A stretch of 64,000 nucleotides of DNA from a bacterium (GTDB lineage: Bacteria > Armatimonadota > Chthonomonadetes > Chthonomonadales > Chthonomonadaceae). Numbering within the stretch: the first letter of the stretch is position 1; every line of letters begins with the position of its first letter. Positions 19,230-28,456 of the stretch are shown piece after piece. The notes beneath the pieces were generated by a model. That model worked only from the letters and a program-made list of their open reading frames with translations. It was not told where the DNA came from and did no database searches. Where the stretch lies: contig JAJZFJ010000043.1 of NCBI GenBank assembly GCA_021805395.1, forward strand, positions 1-64,000, given 5' to 3'. A program made the position numbers and the translations under genes.

Positions 19230-20460
19230 TGCTTATACCCTCTGACAATTGTGTGCAACTGTGACTGGTTGTGATTGTGAACTATTCACCAGTAATTCGT
19301 TCATGTAATATATACGCAAGATCTTCATAAATAATTTTGGTAAATATCAAGTCTCCTTCTCCATTCTATGCTTTGGTCTCACAGCGTATGCCAAATAAAG
19401 CAAAACTTGTTGAGTTAACAGCATGTCCGCAGCCGCTAGAACATCTCATATAAATTACAATGCACAGAGTTGCGCTTTACATCATTTGTGCATTCTTAAC
19501 AGCCCATAACCGTAAACTTATCGATCATCAAATATAAGAGGGACTGTAATACATAAAATTGGAAAGATGAGCCAGAGGGTATCGCTAATTTGAACCGTAT
19601 CATTCCCAACACAAATAGATCAAGATGATTTGGGAATCGACATGACTTTTCGCAGCCACTTGACTTCGATGTAGATGTGAGGGGCATTATACTATCCCAC
19701 ATAGCTAAGGACAGGAAGCGTTCGAATTGAATCGAAAATGGAGTGCAGATTGGAATGGAATACACTCCTAATTGCACAGCAATTCACGCCTTCACCCGAG
19801 CAGGCGGGTATAAATGGACAGAAGCGAGTTTCAACTCGTCCGCTTCAGCCATGAGATTGTGATAAGATCGTTATACAATTGCGCCTGATATTGCATGGCG
19901 CCACGTGGTTGATACCCCGTTCTAATATAGAACACCCTCACAAGAGAGTGTGGAAGAAATTGACAGGCTATATTGATGGTTTATGCGGCTATTCGACTGC
20001 TTAAAAATTCAGAAATGGAAGCAGTTCGCATCTTTACTCGCTCTCGCTAGTATTCTATATGAGAAGCGAGTTTCAATCTAGTGGAATAGAACTTATTACG
20101 CTTTGTGCCGATGCCAAACTCCAACCCACACTCTTACCCTCCCCTTATTGAGCGCTTGCGAATAGCGAGGGGCAGGACGGGACGAAGACGCTGGGAGAGG
20201 TACCGCAGGCAAGGTAGCAGCATTTCCAGCCAATCAGCAGTAACGAACGAGGAATAAGACTATCGCGTCTAGCCACGCAGGTGGGCTTTTGCGTTTCAGT
20301 ACGGTATTCCAATGCCGTGCATACGTCAATGCACATGCGATAAAGATGGAAGCAGCTGGCATAATCGCACTCCGACCTCCTGCATTGGAATAAACTGTTC
20401 ACCCAGCAAAGGGTGCAACCTCCTCCATATATAATCATAACAGACTTCATGTAACATCCA
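19230..20460. other. Gene-poor island with hairpins and short repeats
   Basis: About 1.2 kb with no convincing gene. A 15-base direct repeat (AGAAGCGAGTTTCAA) occurs at 19820-19834 and 20062-20076. The first copy sits in an imperfect hairpin (GAGTT-TC-AACTC flanked by GAAGC and GCTTC). From about 20136 the sequence becomes richer in G and C and has several short inverted repeats: CCCCTTATT pairing with AATA..AGGGG, AGAC-TATCGC-GTCT, and AGCCAC-GCAG-GTGGGCT followed by TTTT. This resembles a REP-like or decayed mobile-element remnant, or an unrecognised RNA. No transposase is present. Confidence 0.4.
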
Positions 20461-20461
20461 T

Positions 20462-20498
20462 AAAAAAATGGAGACTACCCAGTAGCGGGTAGCCTCCA
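20462..20498 (-). terminator. Intrinsic terminator of the PQQ-propeller gene
   Basis: On the minus strand a 12-base arm (TGGAGGCTACCC) pairs with GGGTAGTCTCCA with one mismatch across a 6-base loop, directly followed by seven T residues. The arms are 20487-20498 and 20469-20480, with the T run at 20462-20468. It begins 22 bases after the stop codon at 20521, a textbook factor-independent terminator. Confidence 0.88.
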
Positions 20499-20520
20499 CG
20501 AGCATATAGCTGTCTATAGT

Positions 20521-22185
20521 CTAGAATATGAACGGAGTGCTAAGTACTGCAATTCCATCCTGAGTAGGCACATAGATATATCCATTTGCCACAACAGGTA
20601 CAGAATAAGGAGTTGGTGCAATTCCCTGTAAGGTGAAGGAGTTTAGAAGTGTAAGAGTAAGTGGATCATATGCGTCCACAATCGTATTACCTCCAGGTAC
20701 ATTCGCTTGGGAAGCATCAATAGCCCATATCACTCCGTTATACAAATGGGTGCCCAGCTGGATTCCTGATACTGCAGGTGTTGTACCTGTAGGTCCGAAG
20801 GAGTTAGTGCTTTGAGCAATCTGTACAAGTGAAAATGGATTAGCGCCAACTCCACTATATCCGTAGGAGGTTAGAGGTCCATTTATACTGCCGTAATAGA
20901 TATCATTATTACAGAGAGCAGGTGCTCCGATTGCGCCTGTTGTAGAAGCTCCTTGCAGCTCTTCCACGGTATTATCACTAACAGATCCCTGTCTACCCAA
21001 ACCAAAGATATCATTCATGTAGAGGGTACCATTCTCTCCCATGTATGTGATCAAATTAGCATGACCAGGTATGGACATAGAGGATGGAAGTACCATACAC
21101 CCACCTGTTCCAGGATCCAGACCACTGGTTGTGAGTGCTGCTTCATTGAACGGTGTAAAGAAATCGGCAGGAGTAAGTCCAAACAGACTTGGTGTGAACT
21201 TTACTAAAGATGCTTCAAAGTTCCCATTGGATGGATTTGGGTTGGTTGGATCTACAAAGCCCAGCCCGGTGGTTACAAAGTAGTCTCCCATGGTGTCAGC
21301 GGCTGGCCCAGCGCCACCAAAGCCAACTGATCCTCCAGCGATCTGGGTGCCGTTCGTAAAGCCGTTTGGCGACGAGCAGAACACACCATTCTGTGCCAGA
21401 GTGAATTCGTCATAACTCAATACCCAGCCATGATTGTTCTGAACATCGGTTTCTGGAATAATGATATTTCCATTCGTCAACAGCAAGGCTCCACGCTGAT
21501 CACATGCTAGTGGGTCAAAGCTAACAATTCCAAGCTGGCTGTTATCTCCAGTGCCGGCTACCGTAGCAGAAATAGTAACAGGTGATCCCGGCTCCTCAGC
21601 ACCTGTTATGATATTGATAGCATGGAGCTGCTGCAAGATGTTACCTTGAAGGGTAGTTGTCTTGGAAACCAAAAATATCTCTCTTGTTCTTTCATCAATC
21701 ACAGGAGTTCCGGTAATGCCTACACTTGGAGTGATATCCTGCGAATTATCCTGGCCTGCAGCAACTGGTAAGCCAAAATTATCCGACCAGATGGTTGCAC
21801 CGTTATCCGCATCAAATGCGAAAAGTGAATCCGCAGCAGTAGTCACATAGAGTATGTTATGGAGACCAGCGAGCGGTATAACTTCCCGTGACATAAGTAG
21901 TGGCTCAGCATACACTGGGCCATCCGTCAAAAATACGTTATTTAAATTTATCAAACCGGATTTCACCAGTGATGGTCGTATCAGCCATTCTTGAGGATTA
22001 ATACCGGTTCTTGCATTGTTATTTTGATAGGTGGTGACATTTGTTACACCTGAGGGTCTCAAAATTGGGATTGCCTTTGCAGCTTGCAACAACAATGGAG
22101 AACTAGCAATGATCAACATAACAGAAGTGCTGAATTTTCTAAAAGAATGATTGTGCAAGCACTTACACAGTGACCCAAAAGACAT
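20521..22185 (-). CDS. Exported PQQ-like beta-propeller protein
   Basis: 554 residues from ATG at 22185, chosen because AAAGGAG lies 6 bases before it; the ATG 45 bases upstream has no site. The signal peptide is about residues 20-37 (TSVMLIIASSPLLLQAAKA). Repeated blades of the type LYVTTAADSLFAFDADNG and GYIYVPTQDGIAVL indicate a PQQ/quinoprotein-like propeller. The NNNARTG and FVDPTNPNP stretches resemble the exported pyrrolo-quinoline quinone group common in soil bacteria. Catalytic PQQ-dehydrogenase residues are not identifiable, so it is more likely a structural or binding propeller. It ends in its own terminator and starts 240 bases after pstB. Confidence 0.75.
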   Translation of the reverse strand: MSFGSLCKCLHNHSFRKFSTSVMLIIASSPLLLQAAKAIPILRPSGVTNVTTYQNNNARTGINPQEWLIRPSLVKSGLINLNNVFLTDGPVYAEPLLMSREVIPLAGLHNILYVTTAADSLFAFDADNGATIWSDNFGLPVAAGQDNSQDITPSVGITGTPVIDERTREIFLVSKTTTLQGNILQQLHAINIITGAEEPGSPVTISATVAGTGDNSQLGIVSFDPLACDQRGALLLTNGNIIIPETDVQNNHGWVLSYDEFTLAQNGVFCSSPNGFTNGTQIAGGSVGFGGAGPAADTMGDYFVTTGLGFVDPTNPNPSNGNFEASLVKFTPSLFGLTPADFFTPFNEAALTTSGLDPGTGGCMVLPSSMSIPGHANLITYMGENGTLYMNDIFGLGRQGSVSDNTVEELQGASTTGAIGAPALCNNDIYYGSINGPLTSYGYSGVGANPFSLVQIAQSTNSFGPTGTTPAVSGIQLGTHLYNGVIWAIDASQANVPGGNTIVDAYDPLTLTLLNSFTLQGIAPTPYSVPVVANGYIYVPTQDGIAVLSTPFIF

Positions 22186-22212
22186 ATTCCGCTCCTTTAT
22201 GGTGGGAAATAC

Positions 22213-22274
22213 ATTCTGACTAATTGTCATAATCAGAATCTGAAAGTTTAAGATTCAGTTGGTTTAGAATCTTA
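22213..22274 (-). promoter_or_regulatory. Two tandem hairpins in the leader of the propeller gene
   Basis: Perfect inverted repeats ATTCTGA/TCAGAAT (22213-22219 and 22233-22239) and TAAGATTC/GAATCTTA (22249-22256 and 22267-22274) lie 28-90 bases upstream of the start codon. Parts of the two hairpins are also mutually complementary (CAGAATCT with AGATTC), so alternative folding is possible. The role is unknown; a regulatory leader or a read-through barrier after pstB are options. Confidence 0.4.
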
Positions 22275-22425
22275 GTTCAATCATTAAACACAAATCAATC
22301 GATTTCCTGCTTTAGTTTCAGAAATTGCCCTAAAGTTCTCTTGTTATCATGGTAAGCAAACGTGTATTGTAATACTGTTAATTCAAATAGACTTGCAGAG
22401 CGAGTTTCTCACACACATCCACATA

Positions 22426-23268
22426 TCAGCCAAATCTACCCTGAACATAGTCTTCTGTCCGTTTGTCGTGAGGATTGGAGAACAAACTTCCTGTATCCTC
22501 CATTTCTACAAGCTCCCCTTTAAGAAAAAATGCAGTCTTGGTCGATACTCTGGCAGCTTGCTGAAGGTTGTGTGTAACAATAACTATCGTATACTTTTGT
22601 TCTAATTCTGTAATCATCTGTTCAATTCTATAGGTAGAATTCGGATCCAGGGCTGAACAGGGCTCGTCCATAAGGATTACCTCAGGTTGGACGGCAAGCG
22701 TTCTGGCGATACATAGTCTCTGTTGCTGACCACCAGACAACTCCATTGCAGACTTGGATAGAGAATCCTTAACTTCATCCCATAGAGCAGCCTGTTGCAG
22801 AGAGTGTTCAACAAGATCGTTCAATTCTGACTTGTTGTATTCTCCATGAATGCGTGGTCCATAAAGTATGTTGTCTCGTATCGACATAGGGAAGGGATTT
22901 GGCTTTTGAAAAACCATTCCGACTCGTCTTCTTAGTGCCACAACATCAATACCTTTTGCGTAGATGTCTTCCCCATCCAGCATCACACAACCCTCAACCT
23001 TTATGCCTGGTACAGTATCATTCATTCGATTGAGGGTACGAATAAAGGTGGATTTTCCACACCCTGAAGGACCTATCAGTGCTGTAACCTGTTTATCTCC
23101 AATCTCCAGCGACACATTATGTAGAGCATGCAGCTTCCCATAATAGAAGTTTAGAGACTGAACGGTTATTCTGGGAACAGCCTCAGTTCGCTCCTTTGCA
23201 AGAGGGATAGTATTTATCGCTGAAATTCGTCTGCCAGTAATTACTGCTTCGCCAGCTTGTTCTTCCAA
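22426..23268 (-). CDS. pstB: Phosphate ABC transporter ATP-binding protein PstB
   Basis: About 280 residues from a TTG at 23268 that follows AGGAG by 7 bases; a GTG at 23286 lacks a site. ABC motifs are Walker [10 protein letters not shown], the PstB-typical [10 protein letters not shown], signature LSGGQQQR, Walker [14 protein letters not shown] and the switch histidine in VTHNLQQA. It powers high-affinity phosphate uptake. The N-terminal 25 residues before the ABC core are longer than in E. coli PstB. It is the last gene of the pst operon seen here; phoU does not follow. Confidence 0.95.
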   Translation of the reverse strand: MEEQAGEAVITGRRISAINTIPLAKERTEAVPRITVQSLNFYYGKLHALHNVSLEIGDKQVTALIGPSGCGKSTFIRTLNRMNDTVPGIKVEGCVMLDGEDIYAKGIDVVALRRRVGMVFQKPNPFPMSIRDNILYGPRIHGEYNKSELNDLVEHSLQQAALWDEVKDSLSKSAMELSGGQQQRLCIARTLAVQPEVILMDEPCSALDPNSTYRIEQMITELEQKYTIVIVTHNLQQAARVSTKTAFFLKGELVEMEDTGSLFSNPHDKRTEDYVQGRFG

Positions 23269-23299
23269 AAATCCACTCCTAGTCACTGTCTATATGAAA

Positions 23300-23692
23300 C
23301 TACTTTGATGGACCTACAGTGATTGTATCAATCACTCCAGGGTTTACGGAGGAATATTTGGAAAGTGAGGACATTACATCTTTCTCAGCATCATTCTTCA
23401 AATCAACTGTAGCAACATTCCCAGATAAAGTTACCTGTGCCCCTGCAGTGTTCACCTGTATATGGCAGCTCTTCAAAGCTGGATCAGCAGCGATCGCGGC
23501 CTGTGCTGTTGCATTAATAGTACTATCCTGCGAGTTGTTGCCTGTTCCACCGGCTGTTGGTGCTGTGGTGTTAGTTGTAGAAGTGGTTGATGACGATCCA
23601 CTCCCTCCGGGTCCGCATCCCGCAGCCATTCCGCCAACAATTAAGCAACTCATTACCATCAAAAGTGAATGTTGCCTGTTTGTAATAACCAT
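23300..23692 (-). CDS. BON-domain lipoprotein within the pst operon
   Basis: 130 residues. The N-terminus is a lipoprotein signal (LIVGGMAAGC, cysteine at residue 26), followed by a Gly/Ser/Thr-rich linker to about residue 60. The last 65 residues fit a BON domain (IQVNTAGAQVTLSGNVATVDLKNDAEKD), which binds phospholipid or other hydrophobic surfaces. It would sit at the outer face of a membrane. AAAAGGAG precedes the ATG. It lies between the permease gene (52-base gap) and pstB (31 bases to the favoured TTG start), so it is probably co-expressed with phosphate uptake. That is an unusual companion. Confidence 0.75.
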   Translation of the reverse strand: MVITNRQHSLLMVMSCLIVGGMAAGCGPGGSGSSSTTSTTNTTAPTAGGTGNNSQDSTINATAQAAIAADPALKSCHIQVNTAGAQVTLSGNVATVDLKNDAEKDVMSSLSKYSSVNPGVIDTITVGPSK

Positions 23693-23744
23693 ACTAATCT
23701 CCTTTTCATGTATTCTCTGTTACAGAGAAAAATAAATGTATTAA

Positions 23745-25802
23745 CTATGCTACTGAGGAAACTTGCTTTCTGGTAAGTAGTCGCGCTAGTGTGCTGGCTG
23801 CAAGCACAAGGGCTACCAGTACAAGTGCAGCTGTCCACGACTGCTCAATATTCAGAGAGTTGGGATAGTTTCTCAGTATATACACACTCACAGGAAGTGA
23901 TGCAAGTGCATGATGCGGATTAAAATTTGTTGCCTGAGAACTGCAGCCGACCATAATTAGAGGGGCAGTTTCACCTGATACTCTTGCTACACCAAGAAGT
24001 GCACCAGTAACAATACCACCTTTAACGGCAGGAAGGACTACTTTCCAAACTGTTCGTGCTCTCGTCGCTCCCAATCCTAATGAAGCCTCCCTTAGTGACA
24101 TGGGAACAAGGCGCATCAACTCCTCTGTGGTTCTAGTTACAGTGGGGATCATAAGAATCCCCAATGAAAACCCTCCAGCATACCCGAAGTTAGATCCCGT
24201 AGTTAGAACGATAAGAGCGAATGCAAAGATTCCCAAAACAATTGAGGGTACCCCATTTAATAGATCCACGAAGAATCTAAGTACAAATCCCAGCCTACCC
24301 TGTCCATATTCCGCGAGATAGATACCACCCAGTATCCCAACCGGTATTCCCATTATAGATGCCATCACAACCAGTTCAGCTGTTCCAACAACACTATTTA
24401 ACATACCAGCCGAAGATGGATTTGCTGGATTGGGGAACCTGAAAAAGCCGGAGTGCAATGCGGGTAGTCCCTGTTGAACAACATAGCATACCAGTCCAAC
24501 CAGAGCACAGGAAGCGATCAGTTCGCAAAGCGAACAACTAGCGAGTCCTACGAAGTTTACTACTTTTCTCCAGGTTGCGCGGGCTTTACTTCGGGAGATG
24601 AGATATCCCATAACGAATAGAGCACAGAATATGAGAAATACCACTCCTGCCATCTGGAATATCCCGGAGATGCCATGTGTTGCAATATCGTGACTAATCT
24701 GTATTGCAAACAAACCGAGAACTGCTATCCAGCCAATCACCTTTATACCACTGGTGACAAATGATTTGGCCATCTCGATGGAAGTGGAACCAACGGACAT
24801 CGCTGTAAGCCAGACCAATCCTTTAGCAATGGTATTCACCACAATAGTTATCATAAAAAGCGAAAGAGCAACTTCGGTGAGTGCTGAAAGATGTAGTGCA
24901 GTATCAGGACTGGGATACTGATCCATCAACAGTGAAGTCATGGTGTAGCCAGTTCTGAAAAGTGAAAAGCTGTTGAGGTTTGATAAGTGTGGGAGATTAA
25001 CTGTTCCACCTATGACCATGGTGACGGCCATCGTCTCTCCAATAGCTCTTCCTAAGCCCAGCATCACTCCACCAATTACTCCACCACTGGCATACTTCAG
25101 CATTACACCTTTAATGGATTCCCATTTTGTTGCACCCAAGGCAAGGGAAGCTTCCATTTGGGAACGTGGTACGGAATGCAGCACATCACGCGAAACAGCC
25201 GTGATAAACGGCAGAATCATTAAAGTAAGCACTAGTCCTGCTGCAAGATAACCCGATCCTGTGCCTGTCCCTGTATAGTTTGCAAACATGGGAAAATGAC
25301 CAAAGTGCTGTGAAGCCCATGTCTCAAGGTTTTGGAGAATTGGAACAAGATAGATTAGTCCCCAGTAACCATAGACTATGGATGGAACTGCTGCAAGCAT
25401 TTCGATAAAGAATGAGAGTGGAGTACTAAGTTTACTGGGAGCAATAAAAGCGAGAAAAATCGCACTTCCCACACCTATTGGCACAGCGATAAGAAGTGCG
25501 AGAAGGGAGGTTACAAGAGTGCCATACAAAAATGGAAGCACACCAAAAATGCTGCCTGTATGCATGGTTGATGTGGGTGGGTTAGGGATCCATTTTTCAC
25601 CAACGAAAAATCCTAACCCACTGTGAACCATTGCAGCTCTGGAGCCTGCGAACAGCAAGATCCCCACTCCAACAACCAGCATAAATGCCAGGGAAGCACA
25701 AACTAGTGTTGCATTCCTGAAAACCAGATCAACCAGCTGAGATCTGACACCAGAAGTTCTTAGTAAAGTAGTGTTTTGCCTGTACCCGGATCTTGCAGTC
25801 AT
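23745..25802 (-). CDS. Fused phosphate ABC transporter permease PstC-PstA
   Basis: 685 residues containing both permease subunits in one chain. Residues about 20-340 are PstC-like (GILLFAGSRAAMVHSGLGFF, then VPSIVYGYWGL and the EAA loop SLALGATKWE). Residues about 365-685 are PstA-like (NGVPSIVLGIFAF, EAA loop SLGLGATRAR). Each half has about six membrane segments, with further hydrophobic linking segments in the middle. In most bacteria pstC and pstA are separate genes. The frame is continuous without a stop, so this is a true fusion in the sequence as given. It begins 8 bases after the pstS stop. Confidence 0.92.
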   Translation of the reverse strand: MTARSGYRQNTTLLRTSGVRSQLVDLVFRNATLVCASLAFMLVVGVGILLFAGSRAAMVHSGLGFFVGEKWIPNPPTSTMHTGSIFGVLPFLYGTLVTSLLALLIAVPIGVGSAIFLAFIAPSKLSTPLSFFIEMLAAVPSIVYGYWGLIYLVPILQNLETWASQHFGHFPMFANYTGTGTGSGYLAAGLVLTLMILPFITAVSRDVLHSVPRSQMEASLALGATKWESIKGVMLKYASGGVIGGVMLGLGRAIGETMAVTMVIGGTVNLPHLSNLNSFSLFRTGYTMTSLLMDQYPSPDTALHLSALTEVALSLFMITIVVNTIAKGLVWLTAMSVGSTSIEMAKSFVTSGIKVIGWIAVLGLFAIQISHDIATHGISGIFQMAGVVFLIFCALFVMGYLISRSKARATWRKVVNFVGLASCSLCELIASCALVGLVCYVVQQGLPALHSGFFRFPNPANPSSAGMLNSVVGTAELVVMASIMGIPVGILGGIYLAEYGQGRLGFVLRFFVDLLNGVPSIVLGIFAFALIVLTTGSNFGYAGGFSLGILMIPTVTRTTEELMRLVPMSLREASLGLGATRARTVWKVVLPAVKGGIVTGALLGVARVSGETAPLIMVGCSSQATNFNPHHALASLPVSVYILRNYPNSLNIEQSWTAALVLVALVLAASTLARLLTRKQVSSVA

Positions 25803-25810
25803 ACCAGAAG

Positions 25811-26851
25811 TTAGCTCTTACCAGATAGTTCAGCTCCCTGCACGGAGGCTAGAGTAGCTAAATTGATCTTCACTAACTGTGACGGTAACGGAACGTAATC
25901 TAATGTTTTCAGCAGATCCTGCTGTGCTGGCTGCATACACCAACTCCATAACTTTGTTACCAGACCTGGCACTTTTCCGCCGTGCTGGTAAATCAAGATA
26001 AAAGTTAATCCACTAATAGGATAACTGTTTTCTCCTGGTGCGTCAACTGTTGGAACCCGAACATCCTTTTGAAGCTGTGGCAGATACTGTGCAATCGCGA
26101 TTCTTGTACTGTTCACATCTGGCATCACAAAGTTGCCTGCAGCATTCTGTACCGAACCATAGGGCAGATGATTCTGTATGGCATAGGCAAGTTCAATATA
26201 CCCAAAACCACCGATGGTACTCTGAATTTTTGTCTCTACACCAGGATTTCCCGGACCACCCTGGCCCACTGGCCAGTTTACAGATTTGGAAGCCCCCACT
26301 TTAGAAGCCCATTGAGGATCTGCCTTGGAGAGAAAACTCGTGAAAATGTATGTTGTCCCGGATCCGTCTGATCGATGTACAGGCTGAATGAGGATGTGAG
26401 GAAGCTTCACAAAATTAATGCTTTGAAGCTCTGGATCATCCCAGTATGTGACCTTGCCCAGATAGATGTCTGCAATTACCTTGGGTGTAAACCTAAGTCC
26501 ACATCCAATCCCCTTCAGATTGTAACTAATGGTGACTGCTCCACCTGCAGTGGGTACATGTAGTGTAGGATAGGGCATTGTCTTCTCGTCGTTGTCGGAC
26601 AAAGGTGCATCCGAGGCTCCAAAATCCACAGTTTGGTCTTTTAAATCGTTTATACCATTCCCCGACCCAACTGGCTGATAATCAACCTCAATCCCTGTTG
26701 CCTTTTCAAAATTCGCAAACCATAGCTTGTAGAAAGGAGCTGCAAAGGTGCTTCCTGCTCCAGATATAGTAGTCTTGGCATTGGAACTTTGAGAGAAGCA
26801 TGAGAGCATTAGTATTGACATAACAGGCAAAATGCTCTTCTTGAATGACAT
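25811..26851 (-). CDS. pstS: Phosphate-binding periplasmic protein PstS
   Basis: 346 residues from ATG at 26851, which follows GGAGGAATT; the ATG at 26878 has no such site. The signal peptide is residues 1-24 (ending SQSSNA). Mature motifs are SGAGSTFAAPFY, DFGASDAPL (phosphate loop) and HRSDGSGTTYIFTSFL, all typical of PstS. It captures phosphate for the fused permease. A candidate Pho box and a -10 hexamer lie 57-88 bases upstream, so phosphate starvation control is likely. Confidence 0.95.
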   Translation of the reverse strand: MSFKKSILPVMSILMLSCFSQSSNAKTTISGAGSTFAAPFYKLWFANFEKATGIEVDYQPVGSGNGINDLKDQTVDFGASDAPLSDNDEKTMPYPTLHVPTAGGAVTISYNLKGIGCGLRFTPKVIADIYLGKVTYWDDPELQSINFVKLPHILIQPVHRSDGSGTTYIFTSFLSKADPQWASKVGASKSVNWPVGQGGPGNPGVETKIQSTIGGFGYIELAYAIQNHLPYGSVQNAAGNFVMPDVNSTRIAIAQYLPQLQKDVRVPTVDAPGENSYPISGLTFILIYQHGGKVPGLVTKLWSWCMQPAQQDLLKTLDYVPLPSQLVKINLATLASVQGAELSGKS

Positions 26852-26907
26852 TCTAATTCCTCCAGAGTAGTGATCCATGTAATTGAATCTGAATAGTTAG
26901 TACTAGA

Positions 26908-26939
26908 ATTATATCTTTTTAACATTAAGAGAATGTTAA
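26908..26939 (-). promoter_or_regulatory. Candidate Pho box and -10 element before pstS
   Basis: On the minus strand, TTAACA and TTAATG are separated by 5 bases (26919-26939), matching the PhoP-type direct repeat TT(A)A(C/T)A-N5. The same bases also form a perfect TTAACATT/AATGTTAA palindrome. A TATAAT (26908-26913 on the plus strand as ATTATA) follows 9 bases later, the normal place for a -10 with the box replacing the -35. The regulator itself is not in the window. Confidence 0.6.
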
Positions 26940-27077
26940 GACATCATAAATTCCTCTTTAAGATACCTTCCGAATTACACTTCTTGCCATATCAAATCCT
27001 CCATCCCCCACAAAATGTATAAATTCGCTTTCGAGCAGCGTAATCTAAACTATAACAGATACAATGGAGATCATCAG

Positions 27078-28232
27078 TTGAAAAGATTATATACACTTGC
27101 ATCGTTAGTTACAGGTGTCCTCCTGGTTGGACTACTAATGCTTCATAATGGCGGTCAGGACGCGAACGCACAAATTGGGCCGCCTCCCGCCACTTTGGCT
27201 TCGAACAACTACCCCCAGCCTGCTCCCAAGTTTTACGGATCGGCGGATGACTGGCTGAACACTAACGGTAAACCTCTCAGTATGCAGACGCTCACAAAAG
27301 AACACAAGGTTGTGCTGGTGGATTTTTGGGAATACACATGCGTCAACTGTATCAGAACGCTTCCATATCTCCGGGAATGGAACAAGAGATATGCAAAAGA
27401 CGGGCTGGTGATAGTTGGCATCCATACTCCTGAGTTCAAATTTGCACACAAGCGTGCCAATGTCTTGACTGCCATTGGGCACTTGGGAATTACATGGCCT
27501 GTTCTGGTAGACAGCAGCTATAAGAACTGGGATGCATGGCAGGGGGCTGAAGGCTTTTGGCCAAGAGATTACCTGGTTAATGCTAACGGTCAGGTAGTGG
27601 AAGACCACGCGGGTGAAGGTGGATATGGTCGTACAGAACAGACAATCCAGCAGCTTCTTCTGCAAGTGCACCCCAATCTCAAATTCCCCCCCATAATGGC
27701 TCCAGTGCACAGTGCGGACAAGATAGGTGCAAGATGCTTTCCAATGACTCCTGAGACATACTGTGGAGAGAGAGGATATCAGAGTGGAGTGCTGGGGGAT
27801 ATACCTAATTTCCAGGTTGGTCAAACTCTTCAGTTACCGGTTCCCACCGCTCCGCTGGTTGATGGTGTTGTATATCCGGTAGGTACATGGATAACTCAGG
27901 CAGAATCCCTGCAGAACGGGCAAACTACCACAAACCTTGCTGACAGAATACTGTTAAAGTACCATGCAATCACTGCGAATGCTGTCATTCGTCCTAAGGA
28001 CAACAAGGTTATCAGGGTATTCATCCTGCAGGATGGCAAACCTGTTCCACCGCAAAACAAGGGGCAGGATATTCGTTACACTCCCACAGGCCAGAGCTAT
28101 CTGTTGGTGAATCAGCCACGAATGTATAACATCATTCGAAACAAGGAGTATGGCAGCCATATTCTTACACTTGCTTCCAACTCTTCGGCGTTTGATCTCT
28201 ACTCATTCACGTTCACATCATGTGAAGAGTAA
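27078..28232 (+). CDS. Membrane-anchored thioredoxin-like protein (DipZ/TlpA type)
   Basis: 384 residues from TTG at 27078, which follows GGAG by 8 bases; an ATG at 27015 in the same frame has no site. An N-terminal membrane segment (LASLVTGVLLVGLLML) is followed by a thioredoxin fold with the redox motif CVNC in EYTCVNCIRTLP near residue 90. The C-terminal 150 residues resemble the beta-rich domain found after thioredoxin in DipZ proteins (Thioredoxin_10), ending in a Tyr/Phe-rich strand. It likely acts on thiols outside the cytoplasm. It starts 200 bases from pstS and is divergent from it. Confidence 0.8.
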   Translation: MKRLYTLASLVTGVLLVGLLMLHNGGQDANAQIGPPPATLASNNYPQPAPKFYGSADDWLNTNGKPLSMQTLTKEHKVVLVDFWEYTCVNCIRTLPYLREWNKRYAKDGLVIVGIHTPEFKFAHKRANVLTAIGHLGITWPVLVDSSYKNWDAWQGAEGFWPRDYLVNANGQVVEDHAGEGGYGRTEQTIQQLLLQVHPNLKFPPIMAPVHSADKIGARCFPMTPETYCGERGYQSGVLGDIPNFQVGQTLQLPVPTAPLVDGVVYPVGTWITQAESLQNGQTTTNLADRILLKYHAITANAVIRPKDNKVIRVFILQDGKPVPPQNKGQDIRYTPTGQSYLLVNQPRMYNIIRNKEYGSHILTLASNSSAFDLYSFTFTSCEE

Positions 28233-28242
28233 GCGATTATTA

Positions 28243-28276
28243 AGCACAAGTAGAGTGATAATTCTCTACTTGTGCT
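28243..28276 (+). terminator. 13-bp perfect stem-loop after the thioredoxin-like gene
   Basis: Arms 28243-28255 (AGCACAAGTAGAG) and 28264-28276 are exact inverted repeats around an 8-base loop, 10 bases after the stop codon. Only a short T/A stretch follows, so termination efficiency is uncertain. Confidence 0.6.
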
Positions 28277-28456
28277 ATAATTGCATGTAGATAGCAATTC
28301 ACAGCAAAATGATTAGCTTAAATAGTTTTATATCTTGAGCACATAAATTGACCATTCCCGTTCTCAAGAGATATACTTTCCTCTGCGGTTGTAATTGGCA
28401 TCATCTTTTATTAATGCCATTTCTTCCAACATTCCCGGCAGTAGAGAAAGAAAATT

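Noticed and set aside
20330-20420. Possible SRP RNA because of a GGAAGCAGC-like word
   Set aside because: The conserved domain IV core around that word is not present on either strand.
20145-20450. 101-codon minus-strand frame in the gene-poor island
   Set aside because: Cys-rich, no motif, and coincides with several inverted repeats; better explained as non-coding structured DNA.
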